NCBI GenBank assembly: GCA_024693135.1
Contig: JAILLN010000055.1
Span: 1-53,819 of the forward strand
DNA from: Lachnospiraceae bacterium
GTDB taxonomy: Bacteria > Bacillota > Clostridia > Lachnospirales > Lachnospiraceae
Direction of reading: 5' to 3'
DNA: 53,819 nt
Of the stretch, positions 1-9,133 are shown piece by piece. The position numbers were made by a program, and so were the translations under genes. Position 1 is the first letter of the stretch. Each line of letters opens with the position of its first letter. The notes under the pieces are model-generated. The model was not told where the DNA came from. It made no database searches and saw only the letters and a list, made by a program, of their open reading frames with translations.

Positions 1-13
1 AGACTTGCAAGAT

Positions 14-60
14 CGGCTGCCATGTGAGACAACACGCTTTATCGTTGGCTCACATAGCCG
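14..60. other. Long hairpin of unknown role near the window edge
   Basis: Three stacked stems can be read directly: CGGCT (14-18) with AGCCG (56-60), ATGTGAG (22-28) with CTCACAT (49-55), and CAAC (30-33) with GTTG (44-47). There is a three-base bulge and one A-G mismatch. No T-run follows, so it is not a classical terminator. The stretch 61-206 shows no ORF or RNA that I recognise. The hairpin may belong to a feature cut off by the window start. Confidence 0.4.
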
Positions 61-206
61 AGATTGCATAGTCGGAGCCAGCGGGAAGCTTCGCATTAAG
101 TGAGCGGTGAGGCGACGTGGAAATGCAAGGCCCGCCGGCGGCGTATCTGCAGCAGACAAAAGAGCTGTCCCCCTCGTCTTGTGGATTACATAATATCTAA
201 ACATAA

Positions 207-235
207 TTGAAATCGCGGACAATATGTAGTATACT
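207..235 (+). promoter_or_regulatory. Promoter for the InlB-repeat protein gene
   Basis: TTGAAA (207-212) and TATACT (230-235) are separated by 17 bp, a good sigma-A-type pair. The predicted start lies about 65 bp upstream of the ATG at 309. Confidence 0.75.
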
Positions 236-308
236 TATGGCAATTTGGCACAAATAGCATTATTGTGCTTTATGTGATTTTGGGAAGGATATCTGGAAGA
301 GGCAGAAT

Positions 309-2384
309 ATGATGAAGGGATATGATAAAAAGTTATTCGCCATGATGCTGACGGCGGCGCTGATGGTTCAAGGGAGCGGAACAGCCCTGGCAGCAGAGGA
401 GATTTCCATTGAGGTCACGGAAGAGCCTGCTGAAATAGAAACCGATTCCACTGGACAGACGTCAGACCAGGAGACAGGAGATTTCCTTGACGGTACGGAA
501 ATGGTAAGGGATACTGCCATGGACGGGGAACTGTCGGAATCCATGGGATCCGCCAAGGACGGGGAGCCGTCTGGGCCAATAGAATCAGCAGGACCGTTCG
601 AAGTCGCAGAACCATCCGAAGCCCTCTCTTCGGAAAAAGACCGGTATACCATACAGGATGTGGTAGGAAAAGACAAGGAAGCGACGGATCATATCACGAT
701 ATGTATCAATATGGGGGAAGGCCATATTCCGGACTGGGTGAGCGGAAATTATCCGCCGGCAGGAAGAGCCTATAATATCGGGGATAAGGTGCTGCTTCCC
801 GCGGCCAGTGAGCTGACCCGCCCGGGCTATAACCTGAAAGGGTTTTCTGCAGACAAATCCAAGGCAGACGGAGGAAAGATCGATAGCGGAATGGGTGCAG
901 GAAAATATTATACCGTGCCCAAAAGCATGGCACCCAATAGCACCGTTACCCTTTATCCTGCCTGGAAGGGACAGAAATATAAGATCTCATACGACCTGAA
1001 CGGGGGGACGGGAAAGAAGCCGCCGGCAATCTCCTATACCTGCGGTACGATCCCCAAGACCACCCCGGCGACTCCTGCGGAAACGAAATATAAGATAGCC
1101 AGGGCAGGGTTTGAATTCAAGGGATGGTCGGAAAGCGAAAATGCCATAGAGCCCCAGTTCGGCCACAGCGCTGACTTAAGCAGCCTGACCTCCCGGCCAT
1201 ACAATACCACCCTTTATGCCGTATTTGCACCGGTCACATATGGGGTATCCTTTAATCTCTCTACGGAAGGAAATGAGACGCTGGAAACACTCTTAAAGGG
1301 CACGCCGGTCCCGGAAGCACGAAACATCTCCGGAAGCACGGCAATGACGCTGCCTGTCTTAGGCGATGTGGAGGGCTATTCCTTCGAGGGCTGGTATATC
1401 AAGACGAAGGACAGCACGAAATACTTTGGAGGCGGGACGGAGGTGACGGCGGGGGAGCTGGAATTTCTGCCCGGATCTTCTGTCCAGACTTTTTATGCCA
1501 ACTGGATCGCGGATACAGAAAGAAATACCCGGATCCGGAAGATCACCTTCAAGGTGGACAGCGGGGCAGAGCTTCGGGTGGACGGGACGAAGGTGACCCT
1601 GGATGAAGGTTCTTATGTCCTGACCGATGAATATTGCGTGGGCTCGACCCTCGACTTGTCCAGATACCGGGCCGTGGGCAAGGCGAATTATGTGCAGGAT
1701 AAGGATCATGGATGGAAATACGGGAAGACGGCCACAGCACATGAAAAAATAACCGTCACCAAGGATATGACATTTACCGTGAACTGGGTAGGAGAGCTTT
1801 ATACGGTGCATCTTGACGATGCCATGGATGGCGATCATACCAGATCCTACGGCACGGTCAAGGTCCGGTACGGGCAGACGGTGAAGCTGCCGAATGCAGC
1901 GAAGCTCTATCCGCACATGGGATTAAAGTTCTCGCAATGGAAGGTCATGAATGAGCGGAAGGGAAAGGCGGAAAAGATCACGTCGATTACCGGAAAAAAG
2001 ATGGCCGCCTCGGATGGAGACCTGGAGGATGCAAAGGATTACCATGTATATGTCAGGGCATACTGGAATCCCGGCAAGGTATCCTCCATTACCGTGAAGC
2101 CGAAAAAGCTCGCGATCCGGGCGGGCCAGGAATATACGGTAACATACACGATCAAGCCCCTGTACTGTGTGTCCGGAAACGTTACCTTTACCACAGATAA
2201 GCCTGGCAGCTCCATGTTTAAGGATCTGCCGAAGGAGGCCGTGGTAAAGCCGGACAGTACGGTATCGATCAGGGTGAAGGTAATGGAAGGAGCCTCCGGG
2301 GTGGAGACGATCATAGCCTCCGTGCCCGTGAGCAAGGACAGCACAAAAATGAAGACGGTAAAGCTCAAGGTAACCGTGCCTTGA
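309..2384 (+). CDS. Secreted InlB B-repeat (Listeria-Bacteroides repeat) protein
   Basis: A 691-residue exported protein. A signal peptide occupies about residues 1-29 (Lys-rich start, hydrophobic core, GTALAA-type cleavage site). An acidic Glu/Ser/Pro linker follows, to about residue 110. The body contains several InlB/Flg_new-like beta-grasp repeats, recognised by patterns such as YDLNGGTG followed by GFEFKGW, and GYSFEGWY. The last 90 or so residues, from KVSSITVKPKKL, look like an Ig-like beta-sandwich. I see no LPXTG motif, SLH domain or transmembrane tail, so the protein is probably released or loosely wall-bound. Such repeats usually serve as structural or adhesive stalks; the ligand is unknown. 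GGAAGAGG precedes the start, and an alternative ATG lies at 312. The gene has its own promoter, and no clear terminator separates it from metG. Confidence 0.8.
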   Translation: MMKGYDKKLFAMMLTAALMVQGSGTALAAEEISIEVTEEPAEIETDSTGQTSDQETGDFLDGTEMVRDTAMDGELSESMGSAKDGEPSGPIESAGPFEVAEPSEALSSEKDRYTIQDVVGKDKEATDHITICINMGEGHIPDWVSGNYPPAGRAYNIGDKVLLPAASELTRPGYNLKGFSADKSKADGGKIDSGMGAGKYYTVPKSMAPNSTVTLYPAWKGQKYKISYDLNGGTGKKPPAISYTCGTIPKTTPATPAETKYKIARAGFEFKGWSESENAIEPQFGHSADLSSLTSRPYNTTLYAVFAPVTYGVSFNLSTEGNETLETLLKGTPVPEARNISGSTAMTLPVLGDVEGYSFEGWYIKTKDSTKYFGGGTEVTAGELEFLPGSSVQTFYANWIADTERNTRIRKITFKVDSGAELRVDGTKVTLDEGSYVLTDEYCVGSTLDLSRYRAVGKANYVQDKDHGWKYGKTATAHEKITVTKDMTFTVNWVGELYTVHLDDAMDGDHTRSYGTVKVRYGQTVKLPNAAKLYPHMGLKFSQWKVMNERKGKAEKITSITGKKMAASDGDLEDAKDYHVYVRAYWNPGKVSSITVKPKKLAIRAGQEYTVTYTIKPLYCVSGNVTFTTDKPGSSMFKDLPKEAVVKPDSTVSIRVKVMEGASGVETIIASVPVSKDSTKMKTVKLKVTVP

Positions 2385-2413
2385 TTGATATTTTGCCAAG
2401 AAAGGCGTATGAT
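2385..2413 (+). promoter_or_regulatory. metG promoter
   Basis: TTGATA (2385-2390), 17 bp, TATGAT (2408-2413). It starts directly after the stop codon of the upstream gene and lies 33 bp before the metG ATG, so metG should be transcribed independently. Confidence 0.75.
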
Positions 2414-2446
2414 TTTAGAAAATACGGTATTTTGGAGAGATGAACC

Positions 2447-4408
2447 ATGGAGAATAAAGGAAAATACTATCTGACCACGGCTATCGCCTATGCCTCCGGG
2501 AAGCCGCATATCGGCAATACTTACGAGATCGTCCTGGCGGATGCCATCGTAAGGTTCAAAAGGCGGGAGGGATATGACGTATTCTTCCAGACCGGAACCG
2601 ATGAGCATGGACAGAAGATCGAAGAAAAGGCCAAGGCGGCGGGCATCACGCCAAAGGAATATGTGGACAAGGCCGCATCCGAGATCAAGAGGATCTGGGA
2701 TCTGATGAACACCTCCTATGATAAATTTATCCGCACCACGGATGAAGATCATGAAAAACAGGTGCAGAAGATATTTAAGAGGCTGCATGACCAGGGGGAT
2801 ATCTACAAGGGTGCTTATGAGGGGCTTTATTGTACCCCCTGTGAATCCTTCTGGACTCCTTCCCAGCTGAAGGATGGGAAATGCCCGGACTGCGGGGGCG
2901 AGGTAAAGCCAGCTAAAGAGGAAGCCTATTTCTTCCGTATGAGCAAGTATGCGGACCGCTTAATCGAGCACATAGAGACCCATCCGGAATTCATTCAGCC
3001 GGTGGCCCGCAAGAACGAGATGATGAATAATTTCCTGAAGCCCGGCCTGCAGGATCTGTGCGTATCCCGGACCTCTTTTAAGTGGGGGATCCCGGTGGAT
3101 TTTGATGAAGGCCATGTGGTCTATGTATGGCTGGATGCATTGACCAATTATGCTACCGGCATCGGATATGATGCGGAGGGTGCTTCCACCGAGCAGTATA
3201 AGAAGCTGTGGCCTGCAGATCTTCACCTGATCGGCAAGGATATCATCCGCTTCCACACGATCTACTGGCCCATTTTCCTCATGGCTCTGGGAGAGCCCCT
3301 GCCGAAGCAGGTCTTTGGACATCCCTGGCTTTTGGTAGGGGATGGCAAAATGAGCAAGTCGAAGGGAAATACGATCTATGCAGATACCCTGGTGGATCTC
3401 TTCGGAGTGGACGGGGTGCGTTACTTCATGCTGCATGAGATGCCCTTTGACAACGACGGCGTCTTTACCTGGGATACCATGGTGGAGCGGTTTAATTCCG
3501 ACCTGGCCAATACCATCGGCAATCTGGTAAAGCGCACCATTTCCATGACGAACCAGTATTTCGGGGGGATCGCAAAGGAAACGGGGGTAGCAGAGCCTGT
3601 GGATGACGACCTGTATCAGACCGTGCTTTCCGTGAAGGATCAGGTGGCAAAAAAAATGGAGACCCTCCATGTGGCGGACTGCCTGACGGAAATCCTGAAC
3701 CTTTTCAAGCGATGCAATAAATACATCGACGAGACCGAGCCCTGGGTGCTGGCCAAGAATGAAGCAAAAAAGGACAGGCTGTCTGCAGTGCTTTACCATC
3801 TGCTGGACTGCATCACCATCGGGGCGGCTCTTCTTTGGCCCTTCCTTCCGGAAACGGCAGAAGCCATCACAAAAGAGCTTCATGTCAAAATGCCGGATTT
3901 CGATGCATGTGACAAAAAGGGCGCATTTGAGTCCGGCACAAAGGTGACGGAGGATCCTTCGACCCTGTTTGAGCGCAAGAAATTTGCAGACGTGATGAAG
4001 ACGGTCAACGAGCTGTATCCGCCCCAAAAGCAGGAAAAGCCGGAGAAGAGCGCAAAGCCTGCAAAGGCAGAGGGAATGAAGGAGCAGATCACCATAGACG
4101 AATTTGACCGGATGGATTTCCGGATCGGTGAAGTCATCGAATGCAAGGCCGTGGAGAATTCAAACAAGCTTCTTTGCTCTAAGGTAAAGATCGGAGATGA
4201 GGTCCGCCAGATCGTATCCGGCATCCGCAAGGTATATACCCCGGAAGAGATGGTGGGGAAGAAGGTCATGGTCATCGCAAACCTGAAGCCGGCCAAGCTG
4301 GCAGGCCTTATGAGCGAAGGCATGATCCTGTGTGCAGACGATGGAAATGGCGGTTTTTGTCTGATGGAGCCGGAAAAAGACGTGCCGCAGGGCTCCAGGA
4401 TTAGTTAA
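2447..4408 (+). CDS. metG: Methionyl-tRNA synthetase
   Basis: A cytoplasmic class I aminoacyl-tRNA synthetase of 653 residues that charges tRNA-Met. The ATP-binding HIGN signature is at residues 21-24 and KMSKS at 301-305. The connective domain carries one zinc knuckle formed by Cys129, Cys132, Cys146 and Cys149. The anticodon-binding helical domain follows. The last 110 or so residues, after a Lys/Pro-rich linker, form the EMAP/Trbp111-type tRNA-binding domain typical of the long, dimeric MetG form. GGAGAG precedes the ATG. The length and all key motifs are normal, so the assignment is firm. Confidence 0.98.
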   Translation: MENKGKYYLTTAIAYASGKPHIGNTYEIVLADAIVRFKRREGYDVFFQTGTDEHGQKIEEKAKAAGITPKEYVDKAASEIKRIWDLMNTSYDKFIRTTDEDHEKQVQKIFKRLHDQGDIYKGAYEGLYCTPCESFWTPSQLKDGKCPDCGGEVKPAKEEAYFFRMSKYADRLIEHIETHPEFIQPVARKNEMMNNFLKPGLQDLCVSRTSFKWGIPVDFDEGHVVYVWLDALTNYATGIGYDAEGASTEQYKKLWPADLHLIGKDIIRFHTIYWPIFLMALGEPLPKQVFGHPWLLVGDGKMSKSKGNTIYADTLVDLFGVDGVRYFMLHEMPFDNDGVFTWDTMVERFNSDLANTIGNLVKRTISMTNQYFGGIAKETGVAEPVDDDLYQTVLSVKDQVAKKMETLHVADCLTEILNLFKRCNKYIDETEPWVLAKNEAKKDRLSAVLYHLLDCITIGAALLWPFLPETAEAITKELHVKMPDFDACDKKGAFESGTKVTEDPSTLFERKKFADVMKTVNELYPPQKQEKPEKSAKPAKAEGMKEQITIDEFDRMDFRIGEVIECKAVENSNKLLCSKVKIGDEVRQIVSGIRKVYTPEEMVGKKVMVIANLKPAKLAGLMSEGMILCADDGNGGFCLMEPEKDVPQGSRIS

Positions 4409-4421
4409 AGGAAGGATAGGG

Positions 4422-5348
4422 ATGCCGGAAGAATTTACAATTGATTCCAGGGATATGGCTACGAAGCTTCAGGCCTATCAATGGACGCCGAAGGGCGAAG
4501 TCAAGGCTGTGCTGGTGCTGGTCCATGGCATGTCGGAGCACATGATGCGGTATGCTGAAATGGCGGAATACCTGGCATCGAAGGGCTTTGTGGCAGCCGG
4601 GATCGATCTGCTGGGGCATGGGCGCTCCGCAAAGACAAAGGAGGATTTCGGATATTTCTGTGAAAGGGATGCCGCCACGGTCGTGGTCAGGGATGTACAT
4701 CGGCTGAAAAAAACCGTACAGGAGAAATATCCCGGCATTCCGGTCTTCCTTCTGGGACATTCCATGGGATCCTTTATCGCCAGATGCTATATCGAAAGGT
4801 ACGGTACCGGGATCCAGGGCGTGATCATCCTGGGAGGGAATGACCAGAATCTTTTTGCGGCGAGATTTGGCAGGCTGATGGTGGGCTTGGTTGCCTTGCT
4901 GAAGGGCTGGCGTTACAGGAGCCCCTTTATCACCAAGCTGATCCTGGGGCATTGCCTGGACCGGATCGAAAATCCCACAGGCCCCAACGACTGGATCGTC
5001 AAGAGAAGGGAAGTCGTGGAGGCTTATACGAAGGATCCCTTAAGCGGGTTCATGTTTACGCTGAACGGATATGATACCCTGCTGACCTTTACCATCCGGG
5101 CCGGGGAGCCGAAGGAGCTTGACCGGATCCCCCGGGAGCTTCCCATGTTTATGATGTCCGGCTCGGAGGATCCCATCGGGGAATGGGGCGAGGGCGTCAA
5201 AAGGATGGAGCAGCTCTATCGGAAGCTGGGAATGAAGCATGTAGAAATGAAGCTGGTGGAGGGAGACCGCCATGAGCTCCATAATGAAGAAGACCGATAT
5301 GAAACCTTTGAACGTATTGCAGGCTTTATGGAAGGAGTGATCGCATGA
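4422..5348 (+). CDS. Alpha/beta hydrolase, monoacylglycerol-lipase-like
   Basis: A 308-residue serine hydrolase of the Hydrolase_4 (lysophospholipase/monoacylglycerol lipase) type. The N-terminal LVHGMSEH segment gives the oxyanion-hole region. GHSMGS carries the likely nucleophile Ser114. An Asp in SGSEDPIG and a His in GDRHEL complete a plausible triad. No signal peptide is seen, so it is probably cytoplasmic; the substrate is likely a lipid ester but is not shown by sequence. It starts 13 bp after metG with GGAAGG upstream. It opens a run of six overlapping genes, since its TGA overlaps the ATG of the DUF1002 gene. Confidence 0.88.
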   Translation: MPEEFTIDSRDMATKLQAYQWTPKGEVKAVLVLVHGMSEHMMRYAEMAEYLASKGFVAAGIDLLGHGRSAKTKEDFGYFCERDAATVVVRDVHRLKKTVQEKYPGIPVFLLGHSMGSFIARCYIERYGTGIQGVIILGGNDQNLFAARFGRLMVGLVALLKGWRYRSPFITKLILGHCLDRIENPTGPNDWIVKRREVVEAYTKDPLSGFMFTLNGYDTLLTFTIRAGEPKELDRIPRELPMFMMSGSEDPIGEWGEGVKRMEQLYRKLGMKHVEMKLVEGDRHELHNEEDRYETFERIAGFMEGVIA

Positions 5349-6361
5349 AAAAGACATTGGCAATGATGTTGGCAGGATTGATGTTATTTTTTGGGGCTTT
5401 TTCAGGTATTCCCGTCTATGCTGACGACGGCGCGACGGTGATCACGTTTCCGGATAGCGAAAAGCCCAAAGAAGAGCCGGCCCCGGCGGCGGCTTCCTCG
5501 AAGCCATACCTGGCGGTGGGAGCAGACCTAAGCCAGGAGCAGCTGCAGACGGTGCTGTCTCTCATGGGAATCTCCAGTTCGGATTTCACCCAGTATAATA
5601 TCGTCTATATCACCAATGCAGAGGAGCACCAGTATCTGGATTCCTATATCTCCCCGTCCGTGATCGGCACGAAATCCCTTTCAAGCGTGCTGGTGAAGCC
5701 GGCGGAAAAGGGCCATGGCATCACGGTCACGGCAAAGAATATCAATTATTGCTCGGAGGGCATGTACCGGAATGCCCTGCTTACAGCCGGAATCGAGGAT
5801 GCAGACATCATCGTGGCAGGACCTGCGCCGATTTCCGGCACGGCGGCCCTGATCGGAGCCATGAAGGCTTATGCGGACATGACAAATACGCAGGTGAACG
5901 AGCAGGCGCTGGATGCATCCCTGAATGAGCTGGTGACCACAGGAGAGCTGGAGGAAGCCCTGGATAACGTAAGCAAGGAAGAGGTCGAATCCATGATCGC
6001 CTTCGTGAAGGCAGAGATCGCCGGAAAAGAGCTGAATACGAAGAGCGAGATCGAGGATGTGGTGCGGCAGGCGATCAAGGATTATGGACAGGTAGAGCTT
6101 TCCGAAGAGGAGATCAAGCGCATCATTGAATTGATGGTCAAGATCAAGGAGCTGGGCCTGGATTACAATACCCTGCTGGATCAGGCCTCCGATCTGTATG
6201 AGAAATTTGGCGACAAGCTCACCACAGGGGACATGGATCTTGCGGAGCTGGCAAAGGAAGGTGTAAAAAGTACGGTCCGGGAGGCGGTGACCAAGGCAGT
6301 GAGCGGCATTTTGGATGGAGTAAAAAGCTTCTTTAACGGGCTTTTCGGTGGGAAGAAATGA
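5345..6361 (+). CDS. DUF1002 family exported protein
   Basis: A 338-residue protein with a clear signal peptide (about residues 1-27, ending near PVYA). The body matches the DUF1002 (YpuA-like) family as I know it: an early VGADLSQEQ motif, a middle VTAKNINYCSEGMYRNAL region and a predominantly helical second half rich in Glu and Lys. The biochemical function of this family is unknown. The last 30 or so residues, near VSGILDGVKSFFNGLFG, are amphipathic and could touch the membrane. The start ATG overlaps the hydrolase stop (ATGA), implying translational coupling, and the stop overlaps the next gene in the same way. Confidence 0.88.
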   Translation: MKKTLAMMLAGLMLFFGAFSGIPVYADDGATVITFPDSEKPKEEPAPAAASSKPYLAVGADLSQEQLQTVLSLMGISSSDFTQYNIVYITNAEEHQYLDSYISPSVIGTKSLSSVLVKPAEKGHGITVTAKNINYCSEGMYRNALLTAGIEDADIIVAGPAPISGTAALIGAMKAYADMTNTQVNEQALDASLNELVTTGELEEALDNVSKEEVESMIAFVKAEIAGKELNTKSEIEDVVRQAIKDYGQVELSEEEIKRIIELMVKIKELGLDYNTLLDQASDLYEKFGDKLTTGDMDLAELAKEGVKSTVREAVTKAVSGILDGVKSFFNGLFGGKK

Positions 6362-6870
6362 GGGAAAGCCACCCGGCTGTATTTCGTGTCAGAATGATCC
6401 GCCGAAGTGAATGGAAGGACGCGATGGCTCTGTGCTGGCGCGTCTTTCTTGAGTTTGAGGCAGACCTGTATCCCGAAGAGGGATGCCAGAGCTTTTACCG
6501 GTTTGTGACCGATGAGCATTTAAATCTTGCATGGATGAACGGCGGATATCCGGTCTGTGCAGCCTTCGCGGGAGAGGAGATGATCGGAGTCGCCGCCATC
6601 CGGAGCGGCTGCCACCTGTCTCTGCTTTTTGTGGAAGGCATTTATCAAGGCAGGGGGGTAGGCCGGGCGCTGGTTAGCTATATGCAGGATTTTATCATGG
6701 GATCGGATGAGCATCCGGCCTATGAAAGGATGACGGTAAACGCATCTCCCATTGCCATCGGATTTTACCATCACCTTGGTTTTCAGGATACCGGGCCAAG
6801 GCAGACAAAGGACGGGATCCTGTACACGCCTATGGAGGTACGGCTCATAAAGGAGGAAAAACCGCTATGA
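6358..6870 (+). CDS. GNAT family N-acetyltransferase
   Basis: A 170-residue GNAT-fold acyl-CoA-dependent transferase. The acetyl-CoA pyrophosphate loop is visible as GIYQGRGVGRALVSYMQ at about residues 96-112, preceded by the beta-4 strand LSLLFVEG. The C-terminal YHHLGFQDTG segment is the usual motif B. The acceptor substrate cannot be deduced. ATGA overlaps occur at both ends, so it is co-translated with the DUF1002 gene and the PucR-type regulator. GGGAAG serves as ribosome binding site. Confidence 0.9.
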   Translation: MRESHPAVFRVRMIRRSEWKDAMALCWRVFLEFEADLYPEEGCQSFYRFVTDEHLNLAWMNGGYPVCAAFAGEEMIGVAAIRSGCHLSLLFVEGIYQGRGVGRALVSYMQDFIMGSDEHPAYERMTVNASPIAIGFYHHLGFQDTGPRQTKDGILYTPMEVRLIKEEKPL

Positions 6871-7955
6871 TATCAAACCAGGTCATACAGTCCATGACGG
6901 AAAAGCTGGAGGGGATCTCCCATATCGGCATCAGCGTATATGAGCTGGACGGGAGCCGGATCGCAGGAGCCGGCCGGGCAGATGAGCTGAAGCCTACGGG
7001 GATACGCTCCTTCATCGATTCCCAGGCAGACAGCCAGGTGCTGAAGGAAAGCACCGTATTCCGGGTAATGGATGACGGGGTCACGGTTTATGTGCTGCAG
7101 GCAGCGGGTACGGACGAGCAGGCCTTTTTAGTCGGAAGGATGGCCTTAAGCAACCTGCAGGATCTGATCGTTGCCTATAAGGAAAGGCTTGACCGCAACA
7201 GCTTCTTTCAGAATCTGATCCTGGACAATATGCTCTTAGTGGATATCTATAACCGGGCGAAGAAGCTGAAGATCCCGGTGGATGTGAAATGGGTCGTCTA
7301 TGTGATCGAGCCGCAGAGCGGAGGGGACGTGGATGGCGCAGAGCTGATCCGCACCGTATTTTCCGGGACAGAGAGCTTTGTTACCGCGGTGGACGAGCGG
7401 GACATCATCCTGATCCGTACCCTGGAGGAGGACGAGGATAAGGAATCCCTGAAGGCTACGGCAGAGATGATCGCCGATACCATGAATACGGAGGCCATGG
7501 TCAAGGTGAGGATCTCCTATGGCAGCATCGTCCGCGAGATCCGCCAGGTCTCCCAATCCTATAAAGAAGCCAGGATGGCTCTGGATGTAGGAAAGATCTT
7601 TTACGAAGAAAAGCCCATCGTGCCTTATTCCACCCTGGGGATCGGCCGGCTCATTTACCAGCTGCAGCCCTCACTGTGCGAGACCTTCCTGAAGGAGGTC
7701 TTTGACAATGAGGTGCCGGATTATCTGGACGATGAGATGCTGATGACCATTAATAAATTTTTCGAAAATAATCTCAATGTATCCGAGACCTCCCGCCAGC
7801 TCTTTGTCCACCGCAATACCCTGGTATACCGGATCGAAAAGCTGCAGAAGGCCACAGGCCTGGATCTGAGAAATTTTGACGATGCCCTCACCTTCAAGAT
7901 CGCCCTGATGGTGATGAGCTATATGAAGCAGATCCGGCAGGAGGAGAAAGGATGA
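6867..7955 (+). CDS. PucR/CdaR-type transcriptional regulator
   Basis: A 362-residue regulator. The C-terminal 60 residues are the PucR-type helix-turn-helix, with the family hallmark NVSETSRQLFVHRNTLVYRI and then an LDLRNFDD segment. The middle contains a degenerate GGDEF-like domain typical of CdaR/PucR proteins, with YGSIVREIRQVSQSYKEA near residues 215-235. The N-terminal 120 or so residues form the sensory part, with a MISNQVIQSMTEKLEG start like sugar-diacid regulators. The ligand is unknown. It is embedded in an operon with an NrdG-like activase and tadA rather than beside a catabolic cluster, so its target is not evident from context. Confidence 0.85.
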   Translation: MISNQVIQSMTEKLEGISHIGISVYELDGSRIAGAGRADELKPTGIRSFIDSQADSQVLKESTVFRVMDDGVTVYVLQAAGTDEQAFLVGRMALSNLQDLIVAYKERLDRNSFFQNLILDNMLLVDIYNRAKKLKIPVDVKWVVYVIEPQSGGDVDGAELIRTVFSGTESFVTAVDERDIILIRTLEEDEDKESLKATAEMIADTMNTEAMVKVRISYGSIVREIRQVSQSYKEARMALDVGKIFYEEKPIVPYSTLGIGRLIYQLQPSLCETFLKEVFDNEVPDYLDDEMLMTINKFFENNLNVSETSRQLFVHRNTLVYRIEKLQKATGLDLRNFDDALTFKIALMVMSYMKQIRQEEKG

Positions 7956-8644
7956 TCATCCGGGGCTTCCAGACCCTGACGCTTTTAGATTACCCGGGAA
8001 AACTGGCCGCTACAGTCTTCACGGGTAATTGTAATTTTCGGTGCAGGTACTGCCATAATTCCGGCCTCGTCTGCGAACCGGAAAAAGAGCAGGAGATCGG
8101 GGAAGACCAGGTTTTTGGATTTCTGGAAAAAAGAAAAGGGATCCTGGAGGGAGTCTGCATCACCGGAGGAGAGCCTACCCTGCAGGAAGGCCTGGCGGAC
8201 TTTATCCGGCACGTAAGGGAATTGGGCTATGCCGTAAAGCTCGATACCAATGGATACCGGCCGGAGGTTTTGTATGGGCTGATCGAAGACGGGCTGCTTG
8301 ACTATGCGGCCATGGATATCAAGACAGATAAGGAGCGTTATGCGGAAATCTGCGGGGTAGAGGGGCTTGATCTTTCCAGGATCGAGGAGTCGGTACGCCT
8401 GATCCGGGAGAGTGGGATGGATTATGAATTCCGCACTACCGTGGTCCGGGAATATTATGATGAAGAGGCGGCTAGACGGATCGGATCCTGGCTGGAGGGA
8501 AGCCGACGCTATGCTTTGCAGGCCTTCCGGGATTCGGAAGCCGTCATGTGCCCCGGCCTGCATGCAAGGAGTCCCGAAGAGATGGAACATTATGCGCAGA
8601 TCCTTAAGGGGATGATACAGGAGGTCCTGATCCGTGGGGAATGA
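7952..8644 (+). CDS. Anaerobic ribonucleotide-reductase-activating-type radical SAM protein
   Basis: A 230-residue radical SAM enzyme of the NrdG2/TIGR02495 type. The 4Fe-4S cluster motif CxxxCxxC is Cys27, Cys31 and Cys34 within GNCNFRCRYCHN. GGEPTLQ (the SAM-binding GGE motif) and a KLDTNG strand follow. Family members are annotated as glycyl-radical activases of class III ribonucleotide reductase, an oxygen-sensitive step of dNTP synthesis, although their real target is often untested. No nrdD lies in this window. The ATG overlaps the regulator stop (ATGA), and the 3' end overlaps tadA by 11 nt. Confidence 0.85.
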   Translation: MIIRGFQTLTLLDYPGKLAATVFTGNCNFRCRYCHNSGLVCEPEKEQEIGEDQVFGFLEKRKGILEGVCITGGEPTLQEGLADFIRHVRELGYAVKLDTNGYRPEVLYGLIEDGLLDYAAMDIKTDKERYAEICGVEGLDLSRIEESVRLIRESGMDYEFRTTVVREYYDEEAARRIGSWLEGSRRYALQAFRDSEAVMCPGLHARSPEEMEHYAQILKGMIQEVLIRGE

Positions 8645-9101
8645 CGAGAAATACATGAGGGAAGCCCTGAAGCAGGCCAAAAAGGCCCTTGCCCTGGGGG
8701 AGGTGCCCATCGGAGCCGTGATCGTATACGAGGACAGGATCATCGCAAGGGGCTATAACCGCAGGAATACGGACAAGAATACCTTAAGCCATGCGGAGAT
8801 CACGGCTATACGCAGAGCAAGCAGGAAAATGGGGGACTGGAGGCTTGAGGGCTGTACGATCTATATCACGCTGGAGCCATGTCCCATGTGCGCCGGAGCC
8901 ATCGTCCAGTCCAGGATCGACCGGTGCGTCTTTGCCTGCCTTTCAGACAAATCGGGCTGTGCCGGCTCCGTGCTGGATCTGCTTCATGAGAAGGGCTTCA
9001 ACCATCAGGTAGAGACGGAGCAGGGGATCCTCATGGAGGAGAGCCGGGCGCTGCTGCAGGAATTTTTTACGGGGCTTCGGAATAAACGATCTGCTGTTTG
9101 A
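8634..9101 (+). CDS. tadA: tRNA-specific adenosine deaminase
   Basis: A 155-residue zinc-dependent cytidine-deaminase-fold enzyme that converts A34 to inosine in the tRNA-Arg(ACG) anticodon. Zinc ligands and the catalytic acid are in LSHAEI (His53, Glu55) and EPCPMCAG (Cys83, Cys86). The start is GTG at 8634 with AGGAGG at 8619-8624. An internal ATG at 8655 would cut off a conserved N-terminal segment. The gene overlaps the activase gene by 11 nt. The promoter of the SRP RNA overlaps the tadA stop codon. Confidence 0.95.
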   Translation: MGNDEKYMREALKQAKKALALGEVPIGAVIVYEDRIIARGYNRRNTDKNTLSHAEITAIRRASRKMGDWRLEGCTIYITLEPCPMCAGAIVQSRIDRCVFACLSDKSGCAGSVLDLLHEKGFNHQVETEQGILMEESRALLQEFFTGLRNKRSAV

Positions 9102-9127
9102 CACAAGTGGCCTTCAAACGGTAAAAT
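9098..9127 (+). promoter_or_regulatory. SRP RNA promoter
   Basis: TTGACA (9098-9103), 18 bp, TAAAAT (9122-9127). The expected start, seven bases after the -10 box, is the G at 9134, which is also the first base of the RNA closing helix. Confidence 0.75.
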
Positions 9128-9133
9128 GAAAAA

